64,000 nt of DNA from Calamus simplicifolius. Taxonomy: Eukaryota > Streptophyta > Magnoliopsida > Arecales > Arecaceae. The notes below the pieces were generated by a model, which had not been told where the DNA came from, ran no database searches, and saw only the letters and a program-made list of their open reading frames with translations. The DNA lies in the NCBI GenBank assembly GCA_900491605.1, contig UESW01004076.1:65231-129230 (forward strand). Reading direction: 5' to 3'. Every line of letters begins with the position of its first letter. The stretch's first letter is position 1. The position numbers and the translations under genes were made by a program. Positions 36,139-47,091 of this stretch are shown here, one piece after another.

Positions 36139-37990
36139 TCAGGTTCCTCCAAAGCAATGCCGACATCTTCGCCTGGACCGCCTCTGACATGCCAGGAATC
36201 AACCCCGAGGTCCTCGTCCACCATCTCAATGTGGACGAGAGGCACAGGCCTATTAAGCAGAAGAAAAGAAGCTTCGCCCCAGAGCGGCAAAAAGCCATTG
36301 AAGAAGAGGTCGACAAACTCATAAAGGCCAACTTCGTCCGAGAGGTAAATTACCCAAACTGGCTGTCAAATATCATCATGGTGAAAAAGTCGAACGGCAA
36401 ATGGAGGATCTGCATCGACTTCACCGACCTCAACAAAGCCTGCCCGAAGGACAGCTTCCCCCTCCCTCGGATCGATCAGCTCGTGGATGCCACCTCAGGC
36501 CACCAGATGCTGTCATTCATGGACGCCTATTCCGGCTACAATCAGATCCGAATGGCCCCTGAAGATGAAGAAAAGACCGCCTTCATAACCGATCGAGGTA
36601 CCTACTGTTACCGTGTTATGCCTTTTGGTCTTAAGAATGCAGGGGCAACCTACCAGTGGCTGGTTAACAAGGTGTTCAAAGAACAAATCGGCCAGAACAT
36701 GGAGGTACACGTGGACGACATGCTGGTTAAAAGCAAGGAGGCATCACAGCATGTCGAGGACCTCTCGGAGAGCTTTGCAACGTTGCGCAAATATGGGATG
36801 AAACTCAACCCGACCAAGTGCGCCTTCGGCGTCAACTCGGGGAAGTTCCTCGGCTTCATGGTCTCCCAGCGAGGTATCAAAGCTAACCCCCAGAAGATTC
36901 AAGCTCTCCAACAAATGGCGCCCCCTGTATCTGTTAAGAAGTCCAGCGCCTAACCGGGAGGATAGCGGCCCTTAACCGCTTTGTGGCGCGGTCGGCCGAG
37001 AGATGCCTCCCCTTCTTCAAAACTCTTCGATCGGCCAAAAACTTCCAGTGAACTCCCGAATGCCAGAAGTCATTTCAAGATCTCAAGAAGTACCTTGGCT
37101 CACCTCCGCTTCTTAGCAGTCCAGCCCGGGAGAGACCCTGTTTTTGTATCTGGCTGTCTCGGAGAGCGCGGTTTGTTCGGTGCTAGTCAAAGAAGAAGGC
37201 AAGATCCAGAAGCCGATCTACTATGTGAGCAGGCTGCTCCGCGATGCGGAGACGAGGTACAGCAGGATTGAAAAGATGGTGTTGGCCTTGATCACCTCAG
37301 TTCGAAAGCTACGACCGTATTTCCAAGCACATTCCGTAACGGTCCTGACTGACCAACCCATCAAGACGATAGTCCACCGTCTCGAGACATCAGGAAGAAT
37401 GACCAAATGGGCCGTCGAGCTAAGCGAGCATGACATACATTTTTAGCCTCGCCCAGCCATCAAAGCCCAAGTACTGGCCGACTTCCTCCTCGAGTGCACC
37501 ATCCCGGAGGACGGTTCTACCCCAGACTCTCTTGAAGAGCCAAAGTCTGGAGCCCGGTGGCTCCTCCACGTCGACAGATCATCCAATGCCCATCACTCCG
37601 GTGCGGGTCTAGTTCTCACTAGTCCTGAGGGGATGACCTTCGAGTATGGCGTCCGATTCTCCTTCCCGGCTTCCAACAACAAAGCCGAGTACGAAGCTCT
37701 GTTGGCCGGTCTCCGGATCGCCCACAATCTGAAGGTGAAAAAACTCAACGCCTTCACCGACTCTCAGCTGGTAGCCGGTCATGTTCGGGGAGAGTTCGAA
37801 ACTCGGGAACCAAATATGATTCGATATCTCCAGGAGGTGCGTAACTTGCTCCCCCACTTTTCCGAATTTGAAATCGTTCAGATTCCCAGATCTGAGAACG
37901 CCCGTGCCGACCTACTCTCCCGATTGGCAACCACGGAGACAATGGATGCCGAGCAAAAATTCCACCTGGAGACTCTAGAAAAGCCGAGCA
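36135..37990 (+). pseudogene. Gypsy reverse transcriptase and RNase H domains
   Basis: The RT has NGKWRICIDFTDLNKACPKD, MPFGLKNAGATYQ and the active-site box as HVDDMLVKSK, where the usual residue before VDD is Tyr. A frameshift follows at about 36945. RNase H (YYVSRLLRDAETRYSRIEK, VLTDQPIKTI) sits near 37215-37440 and ends in a TAG at 37444-37446. A second RNase H-like domain (GAGLVLTSPEGMTFEYGVRF, NNKAEYEALLAGLRIA, FTDSQLVAGH) runs about 37560-37950. Two RNase H domains are a Tat-lineage trait. Several stops make it non-functional. Confidence 0.9.
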
Positions 37991-38199
37991 TCACGGAAGC
38001 CGACCGCGTGATGCAAGTTGAGGCCGAACCATCCTGGTTCGACCCTATCCTCAAATATCTCAAAGAAGGGTCGCTTCCGTCCGACCGAAGAGAGGCTAGG
38101 AAGCTGAAGCTGCAAGCCATCCACTACGTTTTGATTGACAACCAACTATACAAGCAGTCATTTTCCATGCCGCTGCTTAGGTGCCTTCGCCCATCGGAA

Positions 38200-39266
38200 G
38201 CGGACTACGCTCTGCGCGAGGTACATGAAGGGATTTGCGGCAACCATTGGGAAGCCGGTCCCTCTGCCACAAGGTGCTGCGACAAGGCTATTACTGGCCG
38301 ACCATGTAGAAAGATGCGGATGATCTGGTCCGCGCCTGCGACCCCTGCCAAAGGCATTCAAACATCCAAAGACTCCCTTCCGCCAAGCTAGTTTCTATAT
38401 CCTCCGCCTAGCCCTTTGCCAAATGGGGGATGGACATCCTCGGCCCATTCCCGCTTGCAGCAGGACAGCGGAAATTCTTGTTTGTTGTCATCGACTACTT
38501 CACCAAATGGGTCGAAGCGGAGGCAGTCACGCAAATTACCGAGGCACGGGCCCGAGACTTTGTGTGGAGGTCCATCATCTGCCGATTCGGCCTCCCCCAT
38601 ACCATAATCATCGATAATGGCAAGCAGTTCGACAACTCCAAATTTTGTCAGTTCTGCGAGGAGCACGGAATTCGCCATCACCTTACTTCGGTCGGGCACC
38701 CGCAGGCCAACGGGACGGCCGAGGTAACTAACAGAACCCTTCTCCAGGGAATTAAAGCTTGCCTCTCCAGAGCCCAAGGCAGGTGGGCAGATGAGCTACA
38801 CCATGTCTTATGGGCCTACCGCACAACCCCAAGAATCCCGACAGGCGAGACCCCGTTCCGAATGGCCTTCGGTACAGAGGTCGTTATCCCTGTGGAAGTC
38901 GGTCTCCCATCATTGCGGGTGGAGAGCTACTCAGAGGAGGCTAGCAACGAACAACTCCGCACCAACCTCGACCTGATAGAGGAAATCAGAGAGAACGCCC
39001 GGATCAGAACGGCTGCCTACCAACAAAGGGTGGCCCGTTACCACGCCTCCAGAGTTAAAGGGAAGACCTTCCTGCCCGGCGACCTTGTCCTCCGAAAGGC
39101 CTCAGTTTCCAAACCGCTGGAGCAAGGAAAGCTGGCGCCAAACTAGGAGGGCCCATACCAGGTAGTGGATATTATTGGACCGGGAACCTACAAGCTGCAG
39201 GATCTGAATGGGAAGTCCATTCCCCGGACTTGGAACGCGGACAACCTTCGTAAATATTATCAATAG
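38200..39266 (+). pseudogene. Gypsy integrase
   Basis: A damaged zinc-finger segment (EVHEGICGNH, then frameshift) leads to a stop near 38391. The catalytic core follows: MDILGPFPLAAGQRKFLFVV, FTKWVEAEAVTQITE, IIIDNGKQFDN and GHPQANGTAEVTNRTLL, supplying the D, D and E. The C-terminal part (FLPGDLVLRKASVSKPLEQG) meets a TAG at 39145-39147, then goes on to the natural end LRKYYQ and TAG at 39264-39266. Confidence 0.9.
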
Positions 39267-39429
39267 GGTATGTCCTCTCTGAATTCATCTTCGCATGCCT
39301 CACTACACATGCATGCTTATCTGTTTCTTCAAAACCTGTCGCGTGAATCATTATGCCCTATATTGCTATAAATCGCGAGAAGAAACAGATACTGCTTACC
39401 AACCCTCGGCGCAACCGAGCTCTCTGTTT

Positions 39430-40235
39430 GAACAGGAATCTTCGAACCTTGGCAGGGCCAAGTAAAATATTCTCCGAACCTCGGCAGGGCCGAGCAACAA
39501 ATCTCCGAACCTTGGCAGGGCCGAGCACAAATCTCCGAACCTTGGCAGGGCCAAGTAAAATATTCTCCGAACCTCGGCAGGGCCGAGCAACAAATCTCCG
39601 AACCTTGGCAGGGCCAAGTAAAATATTCTCCGAACCTCGGCAGGGCCGAGCAACAAATCTCCGAACCTTGGCAGGGCCAAGTAAAATATTCTCCGAACCT
39701 CGGCAGGGCCGAGCAACAAATCTCCGAACCTTGGCAGGGCCAAGTAAAATATTCTCTGAACCTCGGCAAGGCCGAGCAACAAATCTCCGAACCTTGGCAG
39801 GGCCAAGTAAAATATTCTCCGAACCTCGGCAGGGCCGAGCAACAAATCTCCGAACCTTGGCAGGCCAAGTAAAATATTCTCCGAACCTCGGCAGGGCCGA
39901 GCAACAAATCTCCGAACCTTGGCAGGGCCAAGTAAAATATTCTCCGAACCTCGGCAGGGCCGAGCAACAAATCTCCCAACCTTGGCAGGGCCAAGTAAAA
40001 TATTCTCCGAACCTCGGCAGGGCCGAGCAACAAATCTCCGAACCTTAGCATGGCCAAGTAAAATATTCTCCGAACCTCGGCAGGGCCGAGCAACAAATCT
40101 CCGAACCTTGGCAGGGCCAAGTAAAATATTCTCCGAACCTCGGCAAGGCCGAGCAACAAATCTCCGAACCTTGGCAGGGCTAAGTAAAATATTCTCCGAA
40201 CCCCGGCAGGACCGAGCAACGAATCCTCCTGGCTA
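39430..40235. repeat. 63 bp tandem array after pol
   Basis: About 12-13 copies of a composite unit with two related halves: CTCCGAACCTTGGCAGGGCC then AAGTAAAATATT, and CTCCGAACCTCGGCAGGGCC then GAGCAACAAAT. The copies are almost identical, implying recent expansion. The period is a multiple of three, hence the long repetitive frames on both strands. Confidence 0.95.
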
Positions 40236-40640
40236 TGGCAAGACCAGGTAAAAGTCATTCGGGCTAAGACCCCAGCGAAAAAGCCGAAGTTTACAGGCCC
40301 CAATTAAAGCTAGGCAAATTTCAAATGGTCCCCAAGGGACTTCGTCGGTTTGAAAACGAGCGATAAACAAAAAATCATTGGCACACGAGGGAAGGCCACC
40401 ATTGGCAGAACCCCCTAAAGGGCCATTAAGCCCCGCATGATCAGCCAGAGGCCCTAAGCAGAGCTAGGAGATCCCCCTCTCTGCTACTGAAAACCTTTTG
40501 GGTGACGCCCCTCGTTCAAAAACGTCTACATCAACGCTCAAAAACAATGGGCCACGCCAACACCCTAATTCATCACACGGGTCAAGGCCATAAACTCTTG
40601 AAGAAAAGGACTTCAAAAAACAAGATCCATCTTTCATTTA
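40236..40640. other. Non-coding spacer of the gypsy element
   Basis: No frame or repeat stands out between the 63 bp array and the end of antisense unit 1. Confidence 0.5.
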
Positions 40641-40692
40641 TAAAGAGGATTACAAAAACACTGTAAAAAAAAACAAGGAGAGAGGCCCCGAA

Positions 40693-40995
40693 TCAGAATC
40701 CGGAGTCACTCCCGGAGGCCAGCAGCTCCTCCAGGCGCTCCGTCAAGTCAGCCACTTGCTGACGGAGGGACGCAATCTCCTCCCTCTGCCGGTCCATCAA
40801 CCGGCATGAGGCCTCCGCCTCCCTGACCAACACATCCAAGTATTCTTTGGCGGTCCTCGCGAGCTGCTCATTGTTCACAAAGGCCGACGCTAGGCCCTCT
40901 CCGTCAACAGTGACGGAGGTACGCCTCCCCTCCGAACGCGGCAAACTGTCAAGTGAGGAACGCGACCCGACTGATGATCGTCCTGGAGAGGCCAT
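40693..40995 (-). CDS. Antisense ORF 1 of the gypsy element, 100 residues, intact
   Basis: The frame opens MASPGRSSVGSRSSLDSLPR and ends LLASGSDSGF with a stop at 40693. Residues about 35-95 form a likely coiled coil (LARTAKEYLDVLVREAEASC, then heptads in EIASLRQQVADLTERLEELL). On the minus strand a TATA box (GTATAAATAC, 41043-41052) lies about 50 bp upstream of the ATG and an AT-rich end (CTCTTTATAAATG) about 55 bp after the stop, so it looks like a complete small gene. Function is unknown. A role as a coiled-coil partner of Gag or of the other antisense protein is guesswork. Confidence 0.55.
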   Translation of the reverse strand: MASPGRSSVGSRSSLDSLPRSEGRRTSVTVDGEGLASAFVNNEQLARTAKEYLDVLVREAEASCRLMDRQREEIASLRQQVADLTERLEELLASGSDSGF

Positions 40996-41042
40996 TTCTC
41001 GAACATAAGTCGAGGGATGGCCGAAACCGATGCCCCTCGGTC

Positions 41043-41052
41043 GTATTTATAC
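41043..41052 (-). promoter_or_regulatory. TATA box for antisense unit 1
   Basis: GTATAAATAC on the minus strand, about 50 bp before the ATG at 40995. Confidence 0.5.
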
Positions 41053-41454
41053 TCCTCAGGAAGGTATCTCTATCGGTCGCGCCGTAACCACCGACCCATA
41101 AGAGCTTGCCATGCGTCGCCATTTCAACGCTTGCGAAATCCGAGGTGTCATGCCCCATCTCGAGCGAGATCGGTAAGCGCGAACGGGTTGTTCAGGAATT
41201 CCCCAAGCAAACATTTTCCGATCTGTCGGCCCTCGCAATAAATGCATTCGGCGCTTCGCCGAGCCTCTTAATGCTGGTCTCTTTTTCGGGAAACGCAGAA
41301 GTCCAACATTTGGCCAATAACCTGTCCCTCGGGAAGAGTGGCGTCACCAATAAGAGCGTGACCATATACCGCCCGTTCTGCTCTGGCGCCCCTTATCAAG
41401 CGCCACATGGACCTAACGCTGTGGCCCGCAATGGCAAGTGAATCGCTCCCTTGA

Positions 41455-41635
41455 GCCTGAATCTCCGAACCTCGGCAGGGCCAGCTACAGAATCTTCGAA
41501 CCTTGGCAGGGCCAAGTAAAACATTCTCCGAACCTCGGCAGGGCCGAGCTACAGAATCTCCGAACCTTGGCAGGGCCAAGACAAGTATCTCCGAAACTCG
41601 GCCGGCCCGAGCGACAGGTTCCCTAAACCATGATG
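41455..41635. repeat. Degenerate outlying copies of the 63 bp repeat
   Basis: Words such as CTCCGAACCTTGGCAGGGCC and CCTCGGCAGGGCCGAGCTAC recur here, 1.2 kb from the main array and upstream of antisense unit 1. Confidence 0.85.
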
Positions 41636-41904
41636 GGAAAAAGTATGGATTCCCTGAACTTCGGCTAAGGCCGGCCCGTGATAATCCAAGCTCCGGTAAA
41701 AGTGGAGCATGAAAATATCGAACTTCTGATCAGAGCAAGAGGCATATTTCGCCAAACGGTCTCTGAACCGCCACACACGAACCTCGATTAGTTCGGACGG
41801 CGTGAGATCCTCGTCAAAGGACGAGCGGGACGCCTTTGTACCCCACAAACAACAATAACAACAAGCTCGGCACAAAAAGACAGAGATTGAAAAATAAAAC
41901 ATAA

Positions 41905-42727
41905 CTCTCTTTATTGCCGATCATGACCAGTTACAAATGCCTCACAGGTGTTACAAGAGCATTGAAATTCATAAAATAAAGGCAAATACAAAGCTCGGGC
42001 AACTGCTCCAAAACAGACCTAGCCAATCTAAGATGCTCCAGCATCCGATCGTTAAGCCAGACGAATCGGATCCAGTTAGTTCGGGCTGATAATAGCTGGT
42101 CGACATGGACCAATTGTTGCGACTGGCTTCAAGTGGTAGTGATATCTCGGTGGCCCAACCGAGATATCTGGATGGCCGTCCCAGACCACCCAACCGAGGG
42201 ACCCCTCGACGAGCCAGCAGGAGGCCAGCGGACCCTGGCGTCGGAACGCACTCCCAAACCAAGTGTGTACCGCCACGCCTTCCCAAAGTCTCAAGGACAA
42301 CGAGTCGGCGGGCGAAGCTCTTTCACCCCCTTCCCGGTGGTAAAAGGTTCCCCAGGCGGCTGAGCCCGAGAATCCGAACCAAGGGAGGAGGAGAAATTCA
42401 CAACCCATGGGAGGTCCGCGTGCACTTCCTACCGTGCGTCCCTGAAGGGAATCCACAAAGGTCACACGGGAAGAGTATATGTGCTCCCCGTGTGATCTCT
42501 GCGCCCCCCATGTGCGCTCTCCATATGATCTCCGGGACTCATCCCCTAAGGGCGAGCCATTCTTCAGCAGCTCCCCGGTCGCCCCAGCTATCCGGCGGCA
42601 AGGAGCCTATGAGAGGAAAAATCGGTCCTCCCACTCGTAGCAGCGGAGAGGTGAGCATAATGGAAGCCCTGATGGAAAAGACACTTTGGGGATAACCAAA
42701 CATGCCCCCTTTCTCCCCTTTTTATAG
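41905..42727 (-). other. Possible antisense transcription unit 2, no clear protein
   Basis: On the minus strand a TATA box (CCTATAAAAAGGGG, about 42714-42727) starts the unit and an AATAAA at about 41908-41917 could end it. Frames between are short and lack recognisable motifs (the longest, 42465-42076, is Trp/Gly-rich and unconvincing). It may be a decayed gene or a non-coding transcript. Confidence 0.35.
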
Positions 42728-43145
42728 GCAGAAAAGAACCGGGAACAAGCTATCAAAGCTAAAAGTCCCGAGATTCGAACACCTGGCCCACGCCTCCACG
42801 TGGTCCCTCAGGATAGACGCGGCGCCCCACTGCGCGCCATGCCCACCGACTGAGTTGTGACGTGTACGGGGATCTCTTCTTGATCCTGAGTCACGGTCAT
42901 TTAATGCGGAAGATCACCGGCCAGCGCCTCGAGAACTGGCGGGCTCAGAATATCGTCCTTCGAAAGTGACGTCCTCCAATGGTAAGTGATCGCGTGCACG
43001 ATGAAGTGATCCGCATGGGAAAAGAGCACCTTCCAGAAAGCTCTGATGCAGCTTTATGCCCCCCACTGCACCGTATCATCAATTCTGGTGAAATAAAAAC
43101 CGAATCACCTACGGAACAGCAGGACAATTGACAGAATAGCAGAAA
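42728..43145. other. Non-coding spacer of the gypsy element
   Basis: No convincing frame. The stretch separates antisense unit 2 from the 28 bp array. Confidence 0.4.
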
Positions 43146-43149
43146 GCGC

Positions 43150-43535
43150 GAAGGCCTTTTTGCTCGTCGGCCCCAGTCGACCTATTTTTGCCTGTCGGCC
43201 CCAGCCCACCTATTTTTGCTCGTCGGCCCCAGCCGACCTACTTTTCCTGTCGGCTCCAGCCGACCTATTTTTCCTGTCGGCTCCAGCCGACCTATTTTTG
43301 CCTGTCGGCCCCAGCCGACCTATTTTTGCTCGTCGGCCCCAGCCGACCTACTTTCCTGTCGGCTCCAGCCGACCTATTTTTGCCTGTCGGCTCTAGCCGA
43401 CCTATTTTTGCTCGGCCCCAGCCGACCTACTTTTCCTGTCGGGCCCAGCCGACCTATCTCGTTTGTCGGCCCCAACCGACCTACTTTTCTTCGTCGGTCC
43501 AGGCCGACCTGGTTTGCCCATCGGCCTTAGCCGGT
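43150..43535. repeat. 28 bp tandem array
   Basis: About 13 copies of GTCGGCCCCAGCCGACCTAT plus TTTTGCTC and variants. Each unit contains the inverted pair GTCGGC...GCCGAC, so single-stranded copies can form small hairpins. Confidence 0.92.
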
Positions 43536-43776
43536 GCGTTTCCTTCAATCTCGAGATAAGAGTGACCTAAGAGCATCAGTAAACCATAAGTCGCTCACAA
43601 TCGAGGCAGAAACGACAACAAGGTCGCATAAGGAAAACACCTAAGTGGAAATAGAAAATCCATTTATTAAGAAACGTTTGACTAACGTCTAAAAGACGGG
43701 ATACAAGGACGACTCCTAAGGACCGGGAGCCGAACCAGCTTTAGAAAAGCCTTCAGTCACATCTGCGGAAGTGTGA

Positions 43777-46687
43777 CTAGGTTCCCCTTCTCCAATATTT
43801 TCGCCCCCTCTGCGGCAGTTTGCGACCGTCCCTCAGAAGCTGCGGCTTCACTGGGACCAGGGACGCGCCAAGTTCGGCATCAGAAACATCAACATATTCA
43901 TCTTCATCTTCTTCTTCAGACTCGCCATCTTCGGGGCTTTCAGCACTCAGGAAAGAAAGATCCCATTCCGGGTGCCCACTGAGTATCCTCCGTTTGCACT
44001 CTTCCATCCCGTGATGGAACGCGTCTACGCTCATAGCGTCTTGCCTCCCCTTAAGTATGGCGAGCTGCGTGTTGGCCTCGGCGGCCCGTTTCTCGGCCTC
44101 TGCGACTTGGGCCCGCAAAATGATATTTTGCTCCTCGAACTCGCCGGCCCGCATCTCGAATTCGAGCTCCTGTTGTGGCTGGACACAAGCTTGCTTTGAA
44201 GAGCCCGAACCTCCAGTCCCAACTCCGCCATCTGAGAAAGCCGAAATAGGTCGGCGTCACAAGAAACCAATAGAAAAAGCTAAAAGGGGGGGGGGGAGAA
44301 TGAGGTCGTACCTCCTCCTCTCGTCTGGCCAACCTCTTGGCCAACTCCTCAACCTCACGTCTGGCTCTTGTCCTATCAGCCCCGACCAGCTCAACTCTCC
44401 TACATATTGCTGATCTTCAACTGCTTGGCTCCGATTGCCTCCTGAGCTTGGGTTAGCTCGTTGTTCACCCGAGCTATCACCCCTTGTTGCCACTTAGCGC
44501 CCTCCTTCAAATGGGCAATTTCGCTGTCGCGGCGCTTCAGTCGTTCCTCCACCTCGCCAAGCATCCTGGTTAAACGCTTCTCTCATCGGCAGCTTCCTTC
44601 CCCAGCCGACCCATGCTCTCGCTATGTTCTTTCTGCATCGCCTTCACCTCCGCGGAATGCTTCGACTCGATTCTGGCCAGCTCCAAGCACGCATTGTCAT
44701 TTCTCGCCAGGAGTTCCTGCAACTCCTCCACCCGACGCTTCTGCTGGGATATCTCAGCCTGGGCAGTTTGATATGCCGCCCTTATCCCCTGCAAGCCCTG
44801 TCGCTAATTGCCATGAGTTCCTCGAACTTCTCAGACACCTTTAGCCGCAACTGAAGCTCGGCATTAGCCCTCCTGGCTTGAACACTGGCCCCGTCGCCAA
44901 ACTCAAGCGCCAGCATATCGCCCGGGAAAGCAAAACGCTCTGCAAAGGCAAAAAATGAATAAGAGCCCATGGTGGGGGCAATCGGGAAACACCTATCGTG
45001 CAAGAAAAGTAACTCACCCGCGAGGCATAGGCCCGAGTCATCCTCATCAGGGTTGTGTTGTCAATATCGGGAAGGAGATGGATACTCTCGGCCACGCCTT
45101 GCTGACCGAATGCAGCATCCACCAACTCCAAATCGGCAAATTTGTCCGCCGAGGGATCCGCGCCCGGATACAGGGCCGACCTCATCATGGCGGAAAACGC
45201 CTCCTCAATATCAGCATCCGAGCTGCTGGGTTGGCCAACCCCACCTGAGGACCGGCCTGGGCGGCCCCCGTCTGAGAGGCTTCAACCTCCCAGCCTCCTC
45301 CACCAAGGCCCTGGCTTGGTTTCTTCAGATAGTTCGGCCAGCCCAAGCGCCAGCCTCCCCAAAACCTTTTTCGAAGAAGCTCCCAATGCGGAGCTCCCGC
45401 CTTGCCGCGTCTCCTCCTTCGACGCCCCTTCCTCGGTTACCACCATCTGTGTCTCCGCCACCGGACCCCCGAGGTCTCGGCCTGTTCTACCGCTTGCATC
45501 TCCTCCGCAGGCTCCCCCGAGGCCTCAGTCTGACCTGCCTCACTGCTACCGGACCCCCTGCGGAAGACCGAGAGAAGGCTCCCCTGAACCTCCCGGCTGC
45601 GGCTGCCACCTCTTCCTCTCCTGCCGGAGCCGACGGCGATCCCGGGGACAGTAGGCTCCTCGGCGATGACCACCTCCGCCAAATCCGCCGCTGATTCCTC
45701 TTTCAGGGGGGACGCGGTCGGACGAGCCAACGGAGCCTCGTCCGAGCTGTCCGAGATCTCTAACACGAGAGGGTCGGAGGCCATAACCGCTCTCCCGGGC
45801 CCTCCTTCGCCCCCGGCGCTTCTGCCGTGACTGCCCCGGCGTCCGGCGGGCTTCTTGCGGAAGTATGAGCCCTTTTTTCGGGCCGGCCACTATCCGCGCC
45901 GCTACCTTCCCCTGGGCGTTTTCCTCTCTTCCTCTTGGAGAGGTTCGACAATGCCGACCTTGCGGCTGTCAGACCAGAACACACATACTCAGGTCCAAGC
46001 ACATTAATCGAGAAAAATACACAGCACGAAAGAGACTCACCTTGCGGGTCCAGGGGGCTGAGCCCGGCTGCGAAGAGGGCCCCCTCCGATAGCAAATCAT
46101 TAGCCGAAAACACCTGTCCGTTACGAAGGACGTCCAAATCCTTCTCCTCCTGCGCCGACAAAGCCGGATGCGTCTCCGCATCCCTTGCAACATCCCCCCA
46201 TCTCCGAGGGAAGTCGGAACCAACGTTCCCCTCCGCGATAACAAACCGACTCTTCCACCCCTTGATGGAGGAGGGCTTATCCGCAATGACGTTGAAGGAT
46301 CTCCGGGGCCCGATGTAGGGCCACTCTGATTTCCTTCCAGGAATCAGGTGGTAGCAGGTGCGGAAAAGGGGAGAGTGGCGACGATTTGAATCTGATGGCA
46401 CATCGAGATGAATCCGACGATATTCCGCCAGCTGTTTGGAGCCACCATTGACGGGCAGATGTTATAGTGGGTCATGATTTCCTTCACCAAGGGGTGGAGA
46501 GGAAAACGAAGACCCGCCTTCAAACTATCTTCGTAGATGAAGACCCCAGACTCTAAATCCCGGGTAACTCTATCTCGGGTTCCGGCGCCCGTAGGACGAC
46601 ATCCAAGGGCAAGCCATACCGCTGGTGAATCCTCCCCAAATCTTCGGCAACGATTTCTGAGGCCACGTCGTCGGGGCTCATCGCCAT
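43777..46687 (-). pseudogene. Antisense gene 3 of the gypsy element: spliced, PF04195-like and coiled coil
   Basis: On the minus strand a TATA box (46783-46794) precedes an ATG at 46687 (MAMSPDDVASEIVAEDLGRI). Next comes GVFIYEDSLKAGLRFPLHPL and MVAPNSWRNIVGFISMCHQ, which match the conserved core of PF04195 (putative gypsy-type transposon domain), then PRRSFNVIADKPSSIKGWKS. Candidate introns follow: donor AAG|GTGAGT near 46037 with acceptor near 45968, donor GTGAGT near 45018 with acceptor TTTGCAG near 44944, and donor GTACGA near 44313 with acceptor CTCAG near 44235. Exons after the second intron encode heptad-rich coiled coil, ending in an acidic tail before the stop at 43777. An AATAAA is near 43660. 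Frameshifts near 46560 and 46385 and further ones around 45760 and 45300 break it. Function unknown. Confidence 0.7.
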
Positions 46688-46782
46688 TGAAAGAGGTATC
46701 AAACGAAAACGATAAGCGTCGAAGAAGATGAAAGGCCAGAACTCTTCTGAAAGCAAGACGAGAAGACGCCGAGAGCATGCGC

Positions 46783-46794
46783 ATATATATATAT
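46783..46794 (-). promoter_or_regulatory. TATA box for antisense gene 3
   Basis: An alternating TA run about 100 bp upstream of the ATG at 46687. Confidence 0.45.
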
Positions 46795-47091
46795 GCGGCT
46801 GTCACTTCGCTTCTCCGCCAAGGAAGCCGCCCTGAAGAGGTGGGGCGTCTCATCCTAGGCGTCCGGAATCGCCTCGACAAACGCCCGATCGATCGGGTTT
46901 CGTAGCGTGGCGCAATCCCAACCGTCGCTCGTGGAGGAGCCTTAGCCCCGAAGGCGGGATGGCCCTGTCGCATTAATTAGGGCATCATTGCGCGAGCTGT
47001 CTAAACCAAGACGTCCCATCCAAGATGCGCCATTTGAACTTGTACTCCCTACGCCCGAACCTACGCTTCGAACTAGGGAGTGGAGGGCATG
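46795..47091. other. Spacer before the 3' LTR
   Basis: It holds the presumed upstream region of antisense gene 3 and, at about 47073-47090, the polypurine tract priming plus-strand synthesis. Confidence 0.5.

Noticed and set aside
39430..40235. CRISPR-like regular spacing of repeats
   Set aside because: No unique spacers: both halves of the unit repeat. The context is a plant retrotransposon.
39329..40303. 324-codon minus and 231-codon plus frames over the 63 bp array
   Set aside because: Pure translation of a near-perfect tandem repeat with a period divisible by three.
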